Positions 53,856-63,594 of a DNA stretch of 64,000 nt are shown in pieces. The notes beneath the pieces are model-generated. The model was not told where the DNA came from and did not search any database. It saw only the letters and a list, made by a program, of their open reading frames with translations. Position numbers and translations under genes: made by a program. Every line of letters begins with the position of its first letter. Positions within the stretch are counted from its first letter, which is position 1. The stretch comes from an uncultured Ignavibacteria bacterium (GTDB lineage: Bacteria > Bacteroidota > Ignavibacteria > Tepidaquicellales > OLB5), in assembly GCA_937873695.1 (NCBI GenBank), contig CALMYL010000008.1, positions 468,482 to 532,481 of the forward strand, written 5' to 3'.

Positions 53856-55256
53856 ATGCTGACAAAACAAAGAACTATAGCTAAAGAAGTATCAATATCC
53901 GGTATCGGACTGCATACCGGCAATAAATCAAATATGCGCTTTTTACCCGCGCCTGAAGATTACGGCATCCGCTTTAAGCGTGTTGATATGCCCGGCTCAC
54001 CTGAAATTCCCGCTGATATTGATCACGTAACCGATATATCACGCGGCACAACAATTGCCGTGGGTGATGCCGAAGTTAAAACTACCGAGCATGTGCTTGC
54101 CGCCATCATGGGTGCGGAAATTGATAATATCGTTGTTGAGCTTGATGCCAACGAACCGCCTGTCATTGATGGCAGTGCCAAACCGTTCATTGACCTGCTG
54201 ATATCAGCCGGATTCACCGAGCAGAATCAGCCCAAGGATTACCTCGTAATTGAAAATACCATTCATTACCGCGCGCCTGACGGCACCGTTGATATAGTTG
54301 CCTTCCCGCATGATGATTTTAAAATGACGGTCATGATAGATTACCGCAATCCCGCATTGGGTTCGCAGTACACAAGCTTATTCAACATGGAAGAATTCCC
54401 GAATGAATTCGCGCCCGCGCGTACATTCTGTTTTCTGCATGAAGTAGAAGACCTGCACGCCCAGGGACTTATACAGGGAGGCAAGTTTGAAAATGCTGTG
54501 GTAATTGTTGACCGTGACCTGAACCCTGAGGAACTTAAAGGACTGATGGGTAAGCTTGGAATAGATCAGAGTGTTGTACTCGGCCAGAACGGAATACTGA
54601 ATAACACGCAGCTTAGATTCACAAATGAACCCGCCCGCCACAAATTGCTTGACCTGATAGGCGATATGGCTCTGATAGGCGCGCCAATTAAAGGACATAT
54701 CATGGCAGCGCGTCCGGGGCATAAGCATAACATAGAGTTCGTAAAGATGCTCCGCAATCTTTACAAACAGAATAAGCTTAAAATGAAGTACCAGTCCAAA
54801 ACCACCGGTGATGTGATATTTGATATCAATGCCATCAAAAAGATGCTGCCGCACCGTTACCCGTTCCTGCTGGTTGATAAGGTAGTAGATATTGATATCG
54901 GCAAACGCATAGTAGGGGTAAAGAATGTAACGGTAAATGAGCCGTTCTTCCCGGGTCACTTCCCCCAAAAGCCCGTTATGCCGGGCGTGCTGATAATAGA
55001 GGCTATGGCGCAGACTGGCGGCCTGCTTATTCTTAACTTTTTTGATAGCTATGAAAATAAGCTTGCTTACTTCACCTCAATTGATAAAGCCAAGTTCCGC
55101 AAACAGGTTATACCCGGCGATCAGCTGTTTTTTGATGTGGAAGTAACCGACCGCAAGCGCAATATCTTCAAGCTTAAGGCCAAAGCGTATAAGAACTCAA
55201 TTAACGGTGAGCTTGCCGCTGAAGCTGAATTGATGTGCGCCATAGTTGATGAATAA
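53856..55256 (+). CDS. lpxC/fabZ: LpxC-FabZ bifunctional fusion
   Basis: A 466-residue protein from ATG 53856. Residues 1-300 are LpxC, the zinc deacetylase committing step of lipid A synthesis, with His79 in [23 protein letters not shown] and the PGHKHN region. From about 320 it is a hot-dog-fold 3-hydroxyacyl-ACP dehydratase with [13 protein letters not shown], His368 in [13 protein letters not shown] and Glu382 in [10 protein letters not shown]. The fusion is characteristic of the Bacteroidota/Chlorobi side and ties lipid A to fatty-acid supply. The upstream extension to 53799 is unlikely because it would translate the leader hairpin. The protein is intact. Confidence 0.96.
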   Translation: MLTKQRTIAKEVSISGIGLHTGNKSNMRFLPAPEDYGIRFKRVDMPGSPEIPADIDHVTDISRGTTIAVGDAEVKTTEHVLAAIMGAEIDNIVVELDANEPPVIDGSAKPFIDLLISAGFTEQNQPKDYLVIENTIHYRAPDGTVDIVAFPHDDFKMTVMIDYRNPALGSQYTSLFNMEEFPNEFAPARTFCFLHEVEDLHAQGLIQGGKFENAVVIVDRDLNPEELKGLMGKLGIDQSVVLGQNGILNNTQLRFTNEPARHKLLDLIGDMALIGAPIKGHIMAARPGHKHNIEFVKMLRNLYKQNKLKMKYQSKTTGDVIFDINAIKKMLPHRYPFLLVDKVVDIDIGKRIVGVKNVTVNEPFFPGHFPQKPVMPGVLIIEAMAQTGGLLILNFFDSYENKLAYFTSIDKAKFRKQVIPGDQLFFDVEVTDRKRNIFKLKAKAYKNSINGELAAEAELMCAIVDE

Positions 55257-55511
55257 CGGCAGCTTACAGCCCGGAAATTTCAGCCGGCGTATAATGTTTA
55301 AATGGCTTTTTCACTTTAACTGAAATTACTATGATCCAAAAACGCTTTTGATGCCCTTATTGCACTGCCGAAACTTACGGCAAAATTAATCATGCTTAAA
55401 AACAGGAGTTAGAAATTTTTCAGTTTATATGGAATTTTTAACTTTATTACGTTATTACAATATTAACTTTACTGTTTATATTTGTAGAACATTTTTAGGG
55501 GGACAACTATC

Positions 55512-56774
55512 ATGCAAAACATTCGTGAGAGAGAATCACTGCAGAATCTCATTGAAGTTCTTAATCACAGGAACAAAGAGCTGAAACTGCTTTACGAAAC
55601 ATCCCGCTTCTTTTCTACCACACTTGATATCAATGAACTGTACAATAAACTTTTTGATGTGCTCCGCAATATTGTGGATATGCAGGATATGTTTGTTGCG
55701 CGGTTTGATGATACCCAGCGGAAGATAAAGTATATCTTCCTTCGCAGTGTGCTTGAAGATAAGGAGATCGATGTATCCGTTATCCCTGAAATTCCGCTTG
55801 CCCCTGAAGGCAAGGGTATTCTCAGCGAGGCTATCCGCAGGAATGACACAATAATCGTCAAAGATTACCAGAAGCGCCTGGAGCAGTCAAAGGTTAAGTA
55901 TCACGTAACAAATGCCGGTAAACTGGCAGAAGAGGATATCGGCAAGGAATATGTCATTGAAACTGCAATGATAGTGCCGATAAAACTGAACGGGAAGATA
56001 CTTGGCTTTATCACATTGATGAGCAAGAACAGGAACGAGTTTGATGAGCGTAACCGCGCGTGGATAGAAACCATGGTAAACCAGGCGGCTATTGCCAATA
56101 AGAACGCAATGCTCTACGGCGAGGTAATAAGTGACGCAAAGGAAAAAGATAAACTTGCCGAAGAGCTTACCAGGGTATCCCGTGAGCGTGAGCTTTTTGC
56201 CACTGAAGCCGCAGGCAGAGTAAAGGAAAATATGAAGATCATTTCTTCACTCCTTCAGTTCCAGTCAGATTACGTTAAAGACCCGGTATATAATGAGTAT
56301 TTCAAAATAGCGCGCTCCCGCGCGCAGGTGCTGGCAATGATACAGGATAAGCTGTATAACGGTTCCAGCATTACTGATATTGAGATTGAAGGTTTCCTTC
56401 ATACATTGATACCGTTCCTGTATGATACTTTTGATATCAGCTTGAACAGGATATCAACATACGTAAATATAAAACATGTTTACCTGCCTGTTGATAAGGC
56501 TATAACATGCTCTATGATAATAAATGAGTTGCTCAGCCATTCACTTCTTCATTCATTCCCCAATAAGAAAAAGGGTAATATTACAATAGATATGCATGAA
56601 GAAAAGGACGGCAAATATTACTTATCAGTACGCGATAACGGCGTGGGGGTTATTTCGCCCAAGGGCAGACCCCATACTTTCAGTATGGTGCTTGTGGGAA
56701 TGTTCGTGAAGAATCTTGGCGGTACATTTGAAATTGACCGCAAGTCAGGTACAAAAGTTGTCATCAGGTTTTAA
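55512..56774 (+). CDS. GAF-domain histidine-kinase-like protein lacking the phosphoacceptor (pseudokinase)
   Basis: A 420-residue cytoplasmic protein: GAF domain (about 25-205), a linker helix and an HWE/HisKA_2-plus-HATPase-like region (about 215-420). Aligned with its paralogue at 57748-59778, the phosphoacceptor His of EIYHRVKNN is Gly235 (EAAGRVKEN). The second Asn of the ATP-binding N-box is His (NELLSHSLLHSF), and the G2 loop MGLKLV is FSMVLV. DNGVG of the G1 box is kept. It is thus probably a signalling pseudokinase that senses through GAF and may pair with the intact paralogue. It is separated from it only by the M23 gene. Confidence 0.75.
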   Translation: MQNIRERESLQNLIEVLNHRNKELKLLYETSRFFSTTLDINELYNKLFDVLRNIVDMQDMFVARFDDTQRKIKYIFLRSVLEDKEIDVSVIPEIPLAPEGKGILSEAIRRNDTIIVKDYQKRLEQSKVKYHVTNAGKLAEEDIGKEYVIETAMIVPIKLNGKILGFITLMSKNRNEFDERNRAWIETMVNQAAIANKNAMLYGEVISDAKEKDKLAEELTRVSRERELFATEAAGRVKENMKIISSLLQFQSDYVKDPVYNEYFKIARSRAQVLAMIQDKLYNGSSITDIEIEGFLHTLIPFLYDTFDISLNRISTYVNIKHVYLPVDKAITCSMIINELLSHSLLHSFPNKKKGNITIDMHEEKDGKYYLSVRDNGVGVISPKGRPHTFSMVLVGMFVKNLGGTFEIDRKSGTKVVIRF

Positions 56775-56775
56775 G

Positions 56776-56870
56776 CAGTTGATAGTTGTGAATTGACAAT
56801 TGATAATTGACAGTTAAGAATTGTTAGTCCGGTATAATAAAATTGGGGCTTAGGCCCCAATTAAATTTTT
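56776..56870. terminator. Repeat tract followed by a probable bidirectional terminator
   Basis: At 56776-56818 is a TTGATAGTTGTGAATTGACA-type tract (the reverse of 13556-13640). At 56841-56862 AATTGGGGC pairs with GCCCCAATT across a 4-base loop, and AAATTTTTTAA follows. It lies between convergent genes (pseudokinase and M23), so it can end both transcripts. Confidence 0.75.
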
Positions 56871-56943
56871 TAAATTACTTTAGTTTTCACATTCAGGTTC
56901 ACGTTCTTGATTTACTCTGCTTCTGCAGAGGAAGTTCACGTTT

Positions 56944-57666
56944 TCATTTTTTCATTCTGCTTTGCGCCTTATAAAGATCGTTCAAGATATCTTCCGGTAC
57001 AGGGTCGCCTTCATCAATTTTGTAATATGCAATATGGATATGTGTTTTACCGCGAATTGCTTTGCGGCCGGTTCTGCCAATGTAGCCGATCTTATCACCG
57101 GCATTAACAAGCTGCCCGGGTTTTACAAAAACGCTGTCAAGATGCGAGTAGTAAAAAATAGCTTCGCTTTCCGGGTCAAAAAGCTTAATGTAATTACCGC
57201 TTCGCAGAAAGTCAGCCCTGAACCATGTGTCATACGTGGAAAGAACAATCCCCGTAACCATTGCAATGGCTGGCACCTGCCTGCCGGTTGAATCTTCAAA
57301 ACTGTTTGTATCCTTATCAATAATAAAAATATCATGTGCCGGATGTCCTTTAAATTCACCCCCCTGAAAATAGCTGAAGAACTCATCTTTATAATCCTTG
57401 CCGTCGGAGCGGTACGAATACCATGTAAAGTCACTCATCGGAAACACCCAGTCGCTGCGCTTTGTGCCCGGTACATTGTAAGATCTGAATTCCTGCTTGC
57501 CAAGTTTAACATACATTATAATGGAATCCATGGCAGCATCTTCATCAATTTTACGGTCACGTATAAGCTGGTCAGTTTTGTGCCACCTTTCAAATATACT
57601 TTGTGTAAAAACAGCTGGCGCAAGAAACAACACGAAAACGACGGTAAAGAAAAGTTTATTTGGCAT
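56944..57666 (-). CDS. Secreted M23 family metallopeptidase
   Basis: A 240-residue protein with a signal peptide (to about residue 22) and a LytM-like C-terminal domain: GHPAHDIFI (zinc His and Asp) and the second HxH in KTHIHIAYY. M23 enzymes cut peptidoglycan cross-bridges or are regulatory pseudoenzymes. It is encoded between the two paralogous kinase-like genes on the other strand, and shares an 81-base divergent spacer with the second. Confidence 0.85.
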   Translation of the reverse strand: MPNKLFFTVVFVLFLAPAVFTQSIFERWHKTDQLIRDRKIDEDAAMDSIIMYVKLGKQEFRSYNVPGTKRSDWVFPMSDFTWYSYRSDGKDYKDEFFSYFQGGEFKGHPAHDIFIIDKDTNSFEDSTGRQVPAIAMVTGIVLSTYDTWFRADFLRSGNYIKLFDPESEAIFYYSHLDSVFVKPGQLVNAGDKIGYIGRTGRKAIRGKTHIHIAYYKIDEGDPVPEDILNDLYKAQSRMKK

Positions 57667-57747
57667 ATTTACAAATTTAAAATTATGAATTGTATTAACT
57701 TAAATAAACTGCTATTATTATGTAACATACCGCCCTCTTTGAAACAA

Positions 57748-59778
57748 ATGGAAGAAAGCAATAAGTCATCTTATTTAGAGCAGCTTGCTAACCTAACATT
57801 TGACTATACCTATTTGCTAAAGGTTGGTTCAAATGATGAAATTGTTCCCGAGATAATAGCAGGTTCATTTGAACACATCACGGGATTCAGTTTAGAAGAA
57901 CTGCGCGAAAAAAACTTTTTCCTCAGTACAGTATATGAAGAAGATCTCGTCTCCTTCATTGACTATTGGGGAAAAGTTATCAGCGGAAAACCTGAAACAA
58001 TAATAACCAGGATTCTTACAAAATTAAATGAAATTAAATGGGTAAAAATATATTCCAAACCTATAGTTGATGAAGGTTCCGGTAATATAAAGATGATAGT
58101 AGGAGCTGTTCAGGATATTACCGAACAGAAGCTTATGGAAGAAGTTTTGAGGGAAAGTGAGTCTACTTATAAGTCATTGCTTGAAAGCATGGGTGAAGGC
58201 TTGATACTCGCCGATAACAACGATCATATTCTTTATGTTAACAGAAAATTTACTGAACTAGTTGGCTACAGCAAATCTGAACTAATCGGTAAAATTGGCT
58301 ATAACATATTTGTTGATACAAGCGAGCGTAACAGGCTGATTGCCAAAAATGCCCTTCGTGAAACAGGTATCTCTGATTCCTATGAAACTGTATTTATAGC
58401 TAAAGACGGCCGTAAGATGCATGTTGTAGTTAGCGGAAGCCCCTACAAAAATTCAAGCGGAAAGGTGATAGGCTCTATTGGAGTTGTAAAGGATATTACA
58501 GACCATAAAAGAATACTTGCGAAGATAAGCAAACAAAAAGATGAAATAGATACACTCTACCAGGCCGGCAAAAGGCTTACTTTGGAACTAAATGCTGAAT
58601 CGATCTTCAATACGGTTTTTGATGTTATCTTGGGTGTGGTGGATTTCTCAGAGCTCTTTGTCGCAAAATACGACCCTGAGGATGGTATGATAAGATATAT
58701 TTATATGCGCAGCGTAAACGGAAGCGAACCGGTTGATGTGAGTACGGTGCCTGCCATACCGCTTGCGCCGGAAGGATACGGAATACTTAGCGATGTTATT
58801 AGGAAATCAGTTCCAATTATCCTGAATGATTACCAGCAGACCTTAAAGAGGTCCAAAACAATTGTAAAAGTATCCGTTTCCCGTAAGCAGGAAATGGCTG
58901 CCATGGAAGACAGCGTATCTAAACCACAATCCGCTATCATAGTCCCGATTAAACTTGATGAAGAAGTAATAGGAGTTATACAGCTTTATTCACAGAATAA
59001 GGATGCATATAATCTTGAACAGATGGTATTCCTGGAAGCTTTGATGCAGCAAGCTTCGCTTGCGTATCATAACGCTATGCTTTTTCAGAAGGCCAACGCT
59101 GAGATACGCGTCAGAAAGCAGGCGGAAGAGGAGCTCAGTTCGGCATTGGATGAAAGGGAATTGCTGCTGAAAGAGATCTACCACAGGGTGAAAAACAACC
59201 TGCAGGTTGTTTCAAGCCTGCTTAAAATGCAATCTGAAAAGATAGCTGATCCCGATGTGAAAAAATATTTCCTTGAAAGCAGGGATAAGGTTAATGCCAT
59301 TTCGCTCATTCATGAAAAACTGTATAATATGCGCGATCTCAGCAAGATCGATTTTTCGGATTACATCAACTCACTTGTAAGGAATATTAAAGGCATGCAT
59401 ACATTGAATGAACCTGTAAATATAAAGGTGGATTCAGAAAAACTTACGCTGCCAATTGATATAGCTATGCCTTGCGGTCTGATATTGAACGAACTTATAC
59501 TAAATGCGCTCAAACATCCGTTTTCAAATGAATCTAAAAATCCTGAAATACAGATCAAGTTTTCTTTTGATAGCGCAAAAGGCAAGTATTCACTGAAAGT
59601 CATTGATAATGGAAAGGGATTTCCTGAAGGTATAGAGCTTGGTGCAAATGATACTATGGGGTTAAAACTGGTTGCAACCCTTACATCTCAAATTGACGGG
59701 ACAATAAGACTTGTAAGAGGTAACCTTACCGAAATTGTTCTGGAATTTCCGCCATCAAGTTACGAGGAAAGAATTTAA
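57748..59778 (+). CDS. PAS-PAS-GAF sensor histidine kinase (HisKA_2 type)
   Basis: A protein of about 676 residues from ATG 57748; ATG 57685 is possible but only 19 bases from the divergent gene. Domains in order: PAS (about 15-125), PAS (about 140-255, with GEGLILADNNDHILYVNRKF), GAF (about 265-450, containing IPLAPEGYGILSDVIRK), a HisKA_2 dimerisation helix with phosphoacceptor His479 in EIYHRVKNN, and an HATPase with NELILNALKH, DNGKG and MGLKLV. It has no membrane helix, so it is a cytoplasmic sensor. No response regulator gene is adjacent. The GAF is clearly homologous to that of the pseudokinase. Confidence 0.9.
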   Translation: MEESNKSSYLEQLANLTFDYTYLLKVGSNDEIVPEIIAGSFEHITGFSLEELREKNFFLSTVYEEDLVSFIDYWGKVISGKPETIITRILTKLNEIKWVKIYSKPIVDEGSGNIKMIVGAVQDITEQKLMEEVLRESESTYKSLLESMGEGLILADNNDHILYVNRKFTELVGYSKSELIGKIGYNIFVDTSERNRLIAKNALRETGISDSYETVFIAKDGRKMHVVVSGSPYKNSSGKVIGSIGVVKDITDHKRILAKISKQKDEIDTLYQAGKRLTLELNAESIFNTVFDVILGVVDFSELFVAKYDPEDGMIRYIYMRSVNGSEPVDVSTVPAIPLAPEGYGILSDVIRKSVPIILNDYQQTLKRSKTIVKVSVSRKQEMAAMEDSVSKPQSAIIVPIKLDEEVIGVIQLYSQNKDAYNLEQMVFLEALMQQASLAYHNAMLFQKANAEIRVRKQAEEELSSALDERELLLKEIYHRVKNNLQVVSSLLKMQSEKIADPDVKKYFLESRDKVNAISLIHEKLYNMRDLSKIDFSDYINSLVRNIKGMHTLNEPVNIKVDSEKLTLPIDIAMPCGLILNELILNALKHPFSNESKNPEIQIKFSFDSAKGKYSLKVIDNGKGFPEGIELGANDTMGLKLVATLTSQIDGTIRLVRGNLTEIVLEFPPSSYEERI

Positions 59779-59816
59779 CTGTAATTCTGCGGGGTTCAGC
59801 TGTGACGGCAATAACG

Positions 59817-61070
59817 CTAGTCTGTTACACCGGCGGCAATTTCTTCTTTTATTGTTGATTTGTCTTTTTCCGAAATTTTGCGGTGTTCTTTAGGCATTTC
59901 CCTGAGCTTATAGTAGGCAAGCACAGAACTTGAAGCAAGGATTATCCCGCTCAAGATGAACATGAAGTCAATGCTGGTAACCGAAGCAATGAAGCCGCTT
60001 GAAATAGGACCCAGCAAATTTCCAAACATAGTGAAACTTGATGCAATCCCCATAACTCCGCCTTTCTTGTTTCCGGGTATGCATTTGTTAATGAAAGAAA
60101 ATAACGAGGGCATCACTCCGCCAATGCACAAGCCAAGCAGAGCTCTGATGGGGATAAGTTCCCAAACTCCGGTAGTAACAACATGAAGCGCGTATCCAGC
60201 GCCAGCGCCAATTAGAGCCCAGGCGAGATTCTTTCGGATTTCCTTTTTATCATTCAGCTTACCCCAAAAAGAGGATGAAATGACCTGGAATAACCCGACT
60301 ACTCCGAAAATTGAGCCAGTGATCGTCGCGAGATACGGGGTAGAACCCACGCTGCGCTCAATAAACAGCGCAAACAATGGCTGGATCATTGAAATTGCGG
60401 CAGCAGATATTACAAGCAGCAGTAACGCGTATTTTAGCCGCTCATTACCGAAAACGAATCTGTAATTATCCCATAGATGCCCCTCTTTGCTGCGCTCTTT
60501 ATTGATCTCTTTAACGAACATGAAAACAAGTATGCCGCTTACAGCGCACATAGCAGAAGTGATGAAAAAAACATTTCTGTATCCAAATGCATCTGCCATT
60601 AGCCCGCCGATAAACGGTCCCAGCAGGTTTCCTGCGGCAGTTGAACTGGCAAGGAACCCTATTGCATACCCGGATTTCTCTTTCGGAGTATTTGAAGAAA
60701 CCAGCGCAAGCGCTGCGGCTATAAATCCGCTGAGAGCGCCCTGCACCATCCTGAAAATAAAAAGCTGCATTACATCCTGTGAAAAACCAATTAGCAGCTG
60801 GGATATTGCAAGTCCAAATATGGCACGGAGCACCATTTTCTTTTTGCCGACCCTGTCTCCCAGCCACCCCCAAATAGGTGTGGCAATAAATGCCGTAATA
60901 AAAACACCTGAGACAACAAGTCCGCTCCAGCGTTTCACTTCAGATATTTCTGTAACACCGAGATCTTTGACAAATAGGGGAAGAAACGGAATAACCATGC
61001 TCATCCCGATCATTGCGATCAATTGAGCACTCCAGATAATGTAAAGATTCTTGCGCCAGCTAAATTCCAA
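59817..61070 (-). CDS. MFS transporter, drug/H+ antiporter-like
   Basis: A 417-residue protein with about 12 membrane helices and the major facilitator motif A in the loop between helices 2 and 3 (WGWLGDRVGKKKMVLR). It resembles the MdtG/multidrug-efflux subgroup. It starts at TTG 61070 with AAGGA upstream. It is on its own strand between two plus-strand genes. Substrate is unknown. Confidence 0.9.
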   Translation of the reverse strand: MEFSWRKNLYIIWSAQLIAMIGMSMVIPFLPLFVKDLGVTEISEVKRWSGLVVSGVFITAFIATPIWGWLGDRVGKKKMVLRAIFGLAISQLLIGFSQDVMQLFIFRMVQGALSGFIAAALALVSSNTPKEKSGYAIGFLASSTAAGNLLGPFIGGLMADAFGYRNVFFITSAMCAVSGILVFMFVKEINKERSKEGHLWDNYRFVFGNERLKYALLLLVISAAAISMIQPLFALFIERSVGSTPYLATITGSIFGVVGLFQVISSSFWGKLNDKKEIRKNLAWALIGAGAGYALHVVTTGVWELIPIRALLGLCIGGVMPSLFSFINKCIPGNKKGGVMGIASSFTMFGNLLGPISSGFIASVTSIDFMFILSGIILASSSVLAYYKLREMPKEHRKISEKDKSTIKEEIAAGVTD

Positions 61071-61222
61071 ACGCTGTCCTTATCATATTTATGTTCATCA
61101 AAATATATAACTTACGTACAAAAATAATAATTCCTGTGCTGCAAATAAATGTTGAAATTTTGCATACTTTTTAATAAACTTTGCTCTAAATTTGTATTCA
61201 GCAATTAATTTTCAGGTAAATT

Positions 61223-62722
61223 TTGTCAAAACAAAGAAAATATTTCGTCATAATACTTGTATTTTTTGTACTTTACTGCTTTTTCCTTAGCTGGAGCTTC
61301 TTGTTTCAAAATGTGGATGATGCATATATCTCTTACAGGTACGGGAAAAATTTGATGGAAGGAAAAGGTTTGGTATATAACCAGGGTGAATATGTTGAAG
61401 GGTATACCAATTTTCTATGGACTATAATAACAGCTCCTTTTACACAGATTAAGTCTGTTGATGTTTCAATTTTTTCAAGCACTTTGGGATTACTTCTTTC
61501 AATGGTAAATATCCTTCTGGTTGCTCTTATAGCCCGGCAATTCAGCGATAAACTTGCCGGTTATCTGAAATATCTTATACTGCTGCCGGCGCTGTTTCTG
61601 GCGCTCGATGATTCAATAGCTTTTTGGGCTATAGGAGGGATGGAATTCCCAATGTATACTCTTTTCATACTTGGTATTGTTTACAACTATTTTAAGCTGA
61701 ATGAACATAAGAAACATCTTACGTACCTTATTATATTTTTGATGTTGTGTACTCTATCCCGCCCTGAAGGGAACATGATCATAGTTGTTACCCTGGCGCA
61801 TATGTTTCTGTTCAGAAAAAGAATACATAATTTCAGCAGGAGTATTTTTACTATAGTTGGCGCTTACGCGTTATTTTGTACGGCTTATTACGGATTTAAG
61901 TATCTCTTTTACGGACAGCTTATACCTAATACATTTTACGCCAAAGGTGTTACTGATATAAGTATGAATTTGGTTTTGGGTACCAAATATCTTGCGCTTT
62001 GTATCGGGACCAGAATTTATATATTTATCTTCATTCTGTTTATCCCGTTTAAGAAAGCCTTTGCAGATCAAAAGCTATCGTATTTGCTTAGTTTTGTCCT
62101 GATATATATCTTATACCTTGTTGTTGTCGGCGGCGACTGGATGATAGCAAATCGTTTTTTTGTCCCAATTGTTCCTATGCTGTATATTTTGAGTACCATT
62201 GGCTTTCTGAATGTTATCCATAAGTTCAGTATATATTTCAATAATGAGAAGAAGGCTTTCAGGATCGCAAATATCTCTTCCTCGGTGCTGGCAATACTTC
62301 TGTTTGTTTTAACTTTAAGCCTGCTTGAATATAAACAGCTTATTATCAAAGATAACAACGCAAGATACGAAATGCAGTGGTCTATGTTTGGCAAGTGGCT
62401 TAAAATGAATGTTGATCCTGGTACTGTAATTGCAGTTGGACCCGCGGGGAAAATACCCTATTATTCTGAACTTTACACAATTGATATGTGGGGTTTGAAT
62501 AACGATTACATTGCAAAAACCAATTCCAAAAGGCTGCAGGCCGGGCATAAGAAGTTTGATATTGATTATGTACTTTCTCTGAATCCTGAATTCATAATCG
62601 GTTACGCCGGTTTCACCGATGCAGATATAGCGCCCCGTTATGAAAAATTTAATGCGCCAGAAGAAGAGTACAAGTGCGATGATGTTGTTTTCAGATTGAA
62701 ACCGGAGTTCATAAAGAAGTGA
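61223..62722 (+). CDS. GT-C membrane glycosyltransferase, AftB-like
   Basis: A 499-residue polytopic protein with about 10-11 membrane helices. The first external loop has FQNVDDAYISYRYGKNLMEG then EYVEGYTNFLW, the acidic pair and the VEGYTNFLW segment found in AftB/GT89-like arabinofuranosyltransferases. IGGMEFPMY, GGDWMIANRFFVPIVP and DMWGLNNDYIAKT follow in the same order. It uses a polyprenyl-linked sugar donor. The acceptor is unknown. The next gene overlaps its stop, encoding a nucleotidyltransferase that may make or use the sugar-nucleotide. Confidence 0.75.
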   Translation: MSKQRKYFVIILVFFVLYCFFLSWSFLFQNVDDAYISYRYGKNLMEGKGLVYNQGEYVEGYTNFLWTIITAPFTQIKSVDVSIFSSTLGLLLSMVNILLVALIARQFSDKLAGYLKYLILLPALFLALDDSIAFWAIGGMEFPMYTLFILGIVYNYFKLNEHKKHLTYLIIFLMLCTLSRPEGNMIIVVTLAHMFLFRKRIHNFSRSIFTIVGAYALFCTAYYGFKYLFYGQLIPNTFYAKGVTDISMNLVLGTKYLALCIGTRIYIFIFILFIPFKKAFADQKLSYLLSFVLIYILYLVVVGGDWMIANRFFVPIVPMLYILSTIGFLNVIHKFSIYFNNEKKAFRIANISSSVLAILLFVLTLSLLEYKQLIIKDNNARYEMQWSMFGKWLKMNVDPGTVIAVGPAGKIPYYSELYTIDMWGLNNDYIAKTNSKRLQAGHKKFDIDYVLSLNPEFIIGYAGFTDADIAPRYEKFNAPEEEYKCDDVVFRLKPEFIKK

Positions 62723-63429
62723 TGAGTGAACTTAGTGTTAAAAAAGCGTTCATACTTGCGGCCGGTTTCGGGACACGACTGAAGCCGTATACTGATGATA
62801 TACCAAAAGCGCTTGTACCTTACAAAGGTAAACCAATGATAGAAAACGTGATCGATAAACTCCTTTCATATGGCTTCGAAAAAATTGCTGTTAATACTCA
62901 TCACTTTTCGGAGAAGATGAAAGTCTATTTTGCAGGCAGAAGCGGTAAACCTGAGATCACGCTAATCCATGAAGCCGAGATATTAGGTACCGGCGGGGCA
63001 CTTAAGAACGCTGAAACATATTTTTCTGATACTGAAGATGTATTGATCTACAATACTGATGTGGATTGTGAGATAGATCTTAATGAATTTTATCGCTTTC
63101 ATATTAGGGCAAAGGGTATTGCTACTCTATGTGTCCAAACCAGAAAGACCTCGAGATATCTATTGTGTAATGGCATGGGTAAATTGGTTGGAAGAACGGA
63201 AAATGGCATAGATTCTGTGTATTCTTCTGACAGCACTGCGTATGTTCGCAAAGCCTTTTGCGGGATACACATTGTAAATAGACGAATATTTTCATTTTTG
63301 CATGAAAAAAGCGGGAATTTTGACATAATTCCTGAGTATATGCGTATGATAAGGGCTAATGGTGATTTATTTACTTATGATATTACCGGAATTAAATGGA
63401 AAGACTTAGGAATACCCCAGAATCTCTAA
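62722..63429 (+). CDS. Sugar-nucleotide (NTP) transferase
   Basis: A 235-residue protein with ILAAGFGTRLKPYTDDIPKALVPY, the signature of the GlmU/RfbA-like nucleotidyltransferases that couple an NTP to a sugar-1-phosphate. GTGGALKNAE and YNTDVDCEID give the metal site. The closest group by eye is MurU-like (MurNAc-1-phosphate uridylyltransferase). The preferred ATG 62722 overlaps the previous stop (TGATG), a sign of translational coupling with the glycosyltransferase; the GTG at 62719 is the alternative. Confidence 0.85.
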   Translation: MSELSVKKAFILAAGFGTRLKPYTDDIPKALVPYKGKPMIENVIDKLLSYGFEKIAVNTHHFSEKMKVYFAGRSGKPEITLIHEAEILGTGGALKNAETYFSDTEDVLIYNTDVDCEIDLNEFYRFHIRAKGIATLCVQTRKTSRYLLCNGMGKLVGRTENGIDSVYSSDSTAYVRKAFCGIHIVNRRIFSFLHEKSGNFDIIPEYMRMIRANGDLFTYDITGIKWKDLGIPQNL

Positions 63430-63594
63430 TTGTGCCCTAACTAATATATTTTAAATATACATACAAGAACCAAAAACATTCCCAAATATATTTCCGAGAA
63501 TTTTTGAGATAAAAATTTGGATAAAGTAATGGCATTTACTATATTCGTATCAATTGGGGGAATCAAAAAACAATTAAAAGGAGAACGAAAAAAA

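Noticed and set aside
54378..54968. 196-residue minus-strand open frame inside lpxC/fabZ
   Set aside because: It is an antisense shadow of the intact fusion gene, with low-complexity Tyr/His-rich text and no domain.
57334..57747. N-terminal extension of the PAS-PAS-GAF kinase
   Set aside because: It overlaps the M23 gene antisense and its own divergent promoter, and codes for no domain.
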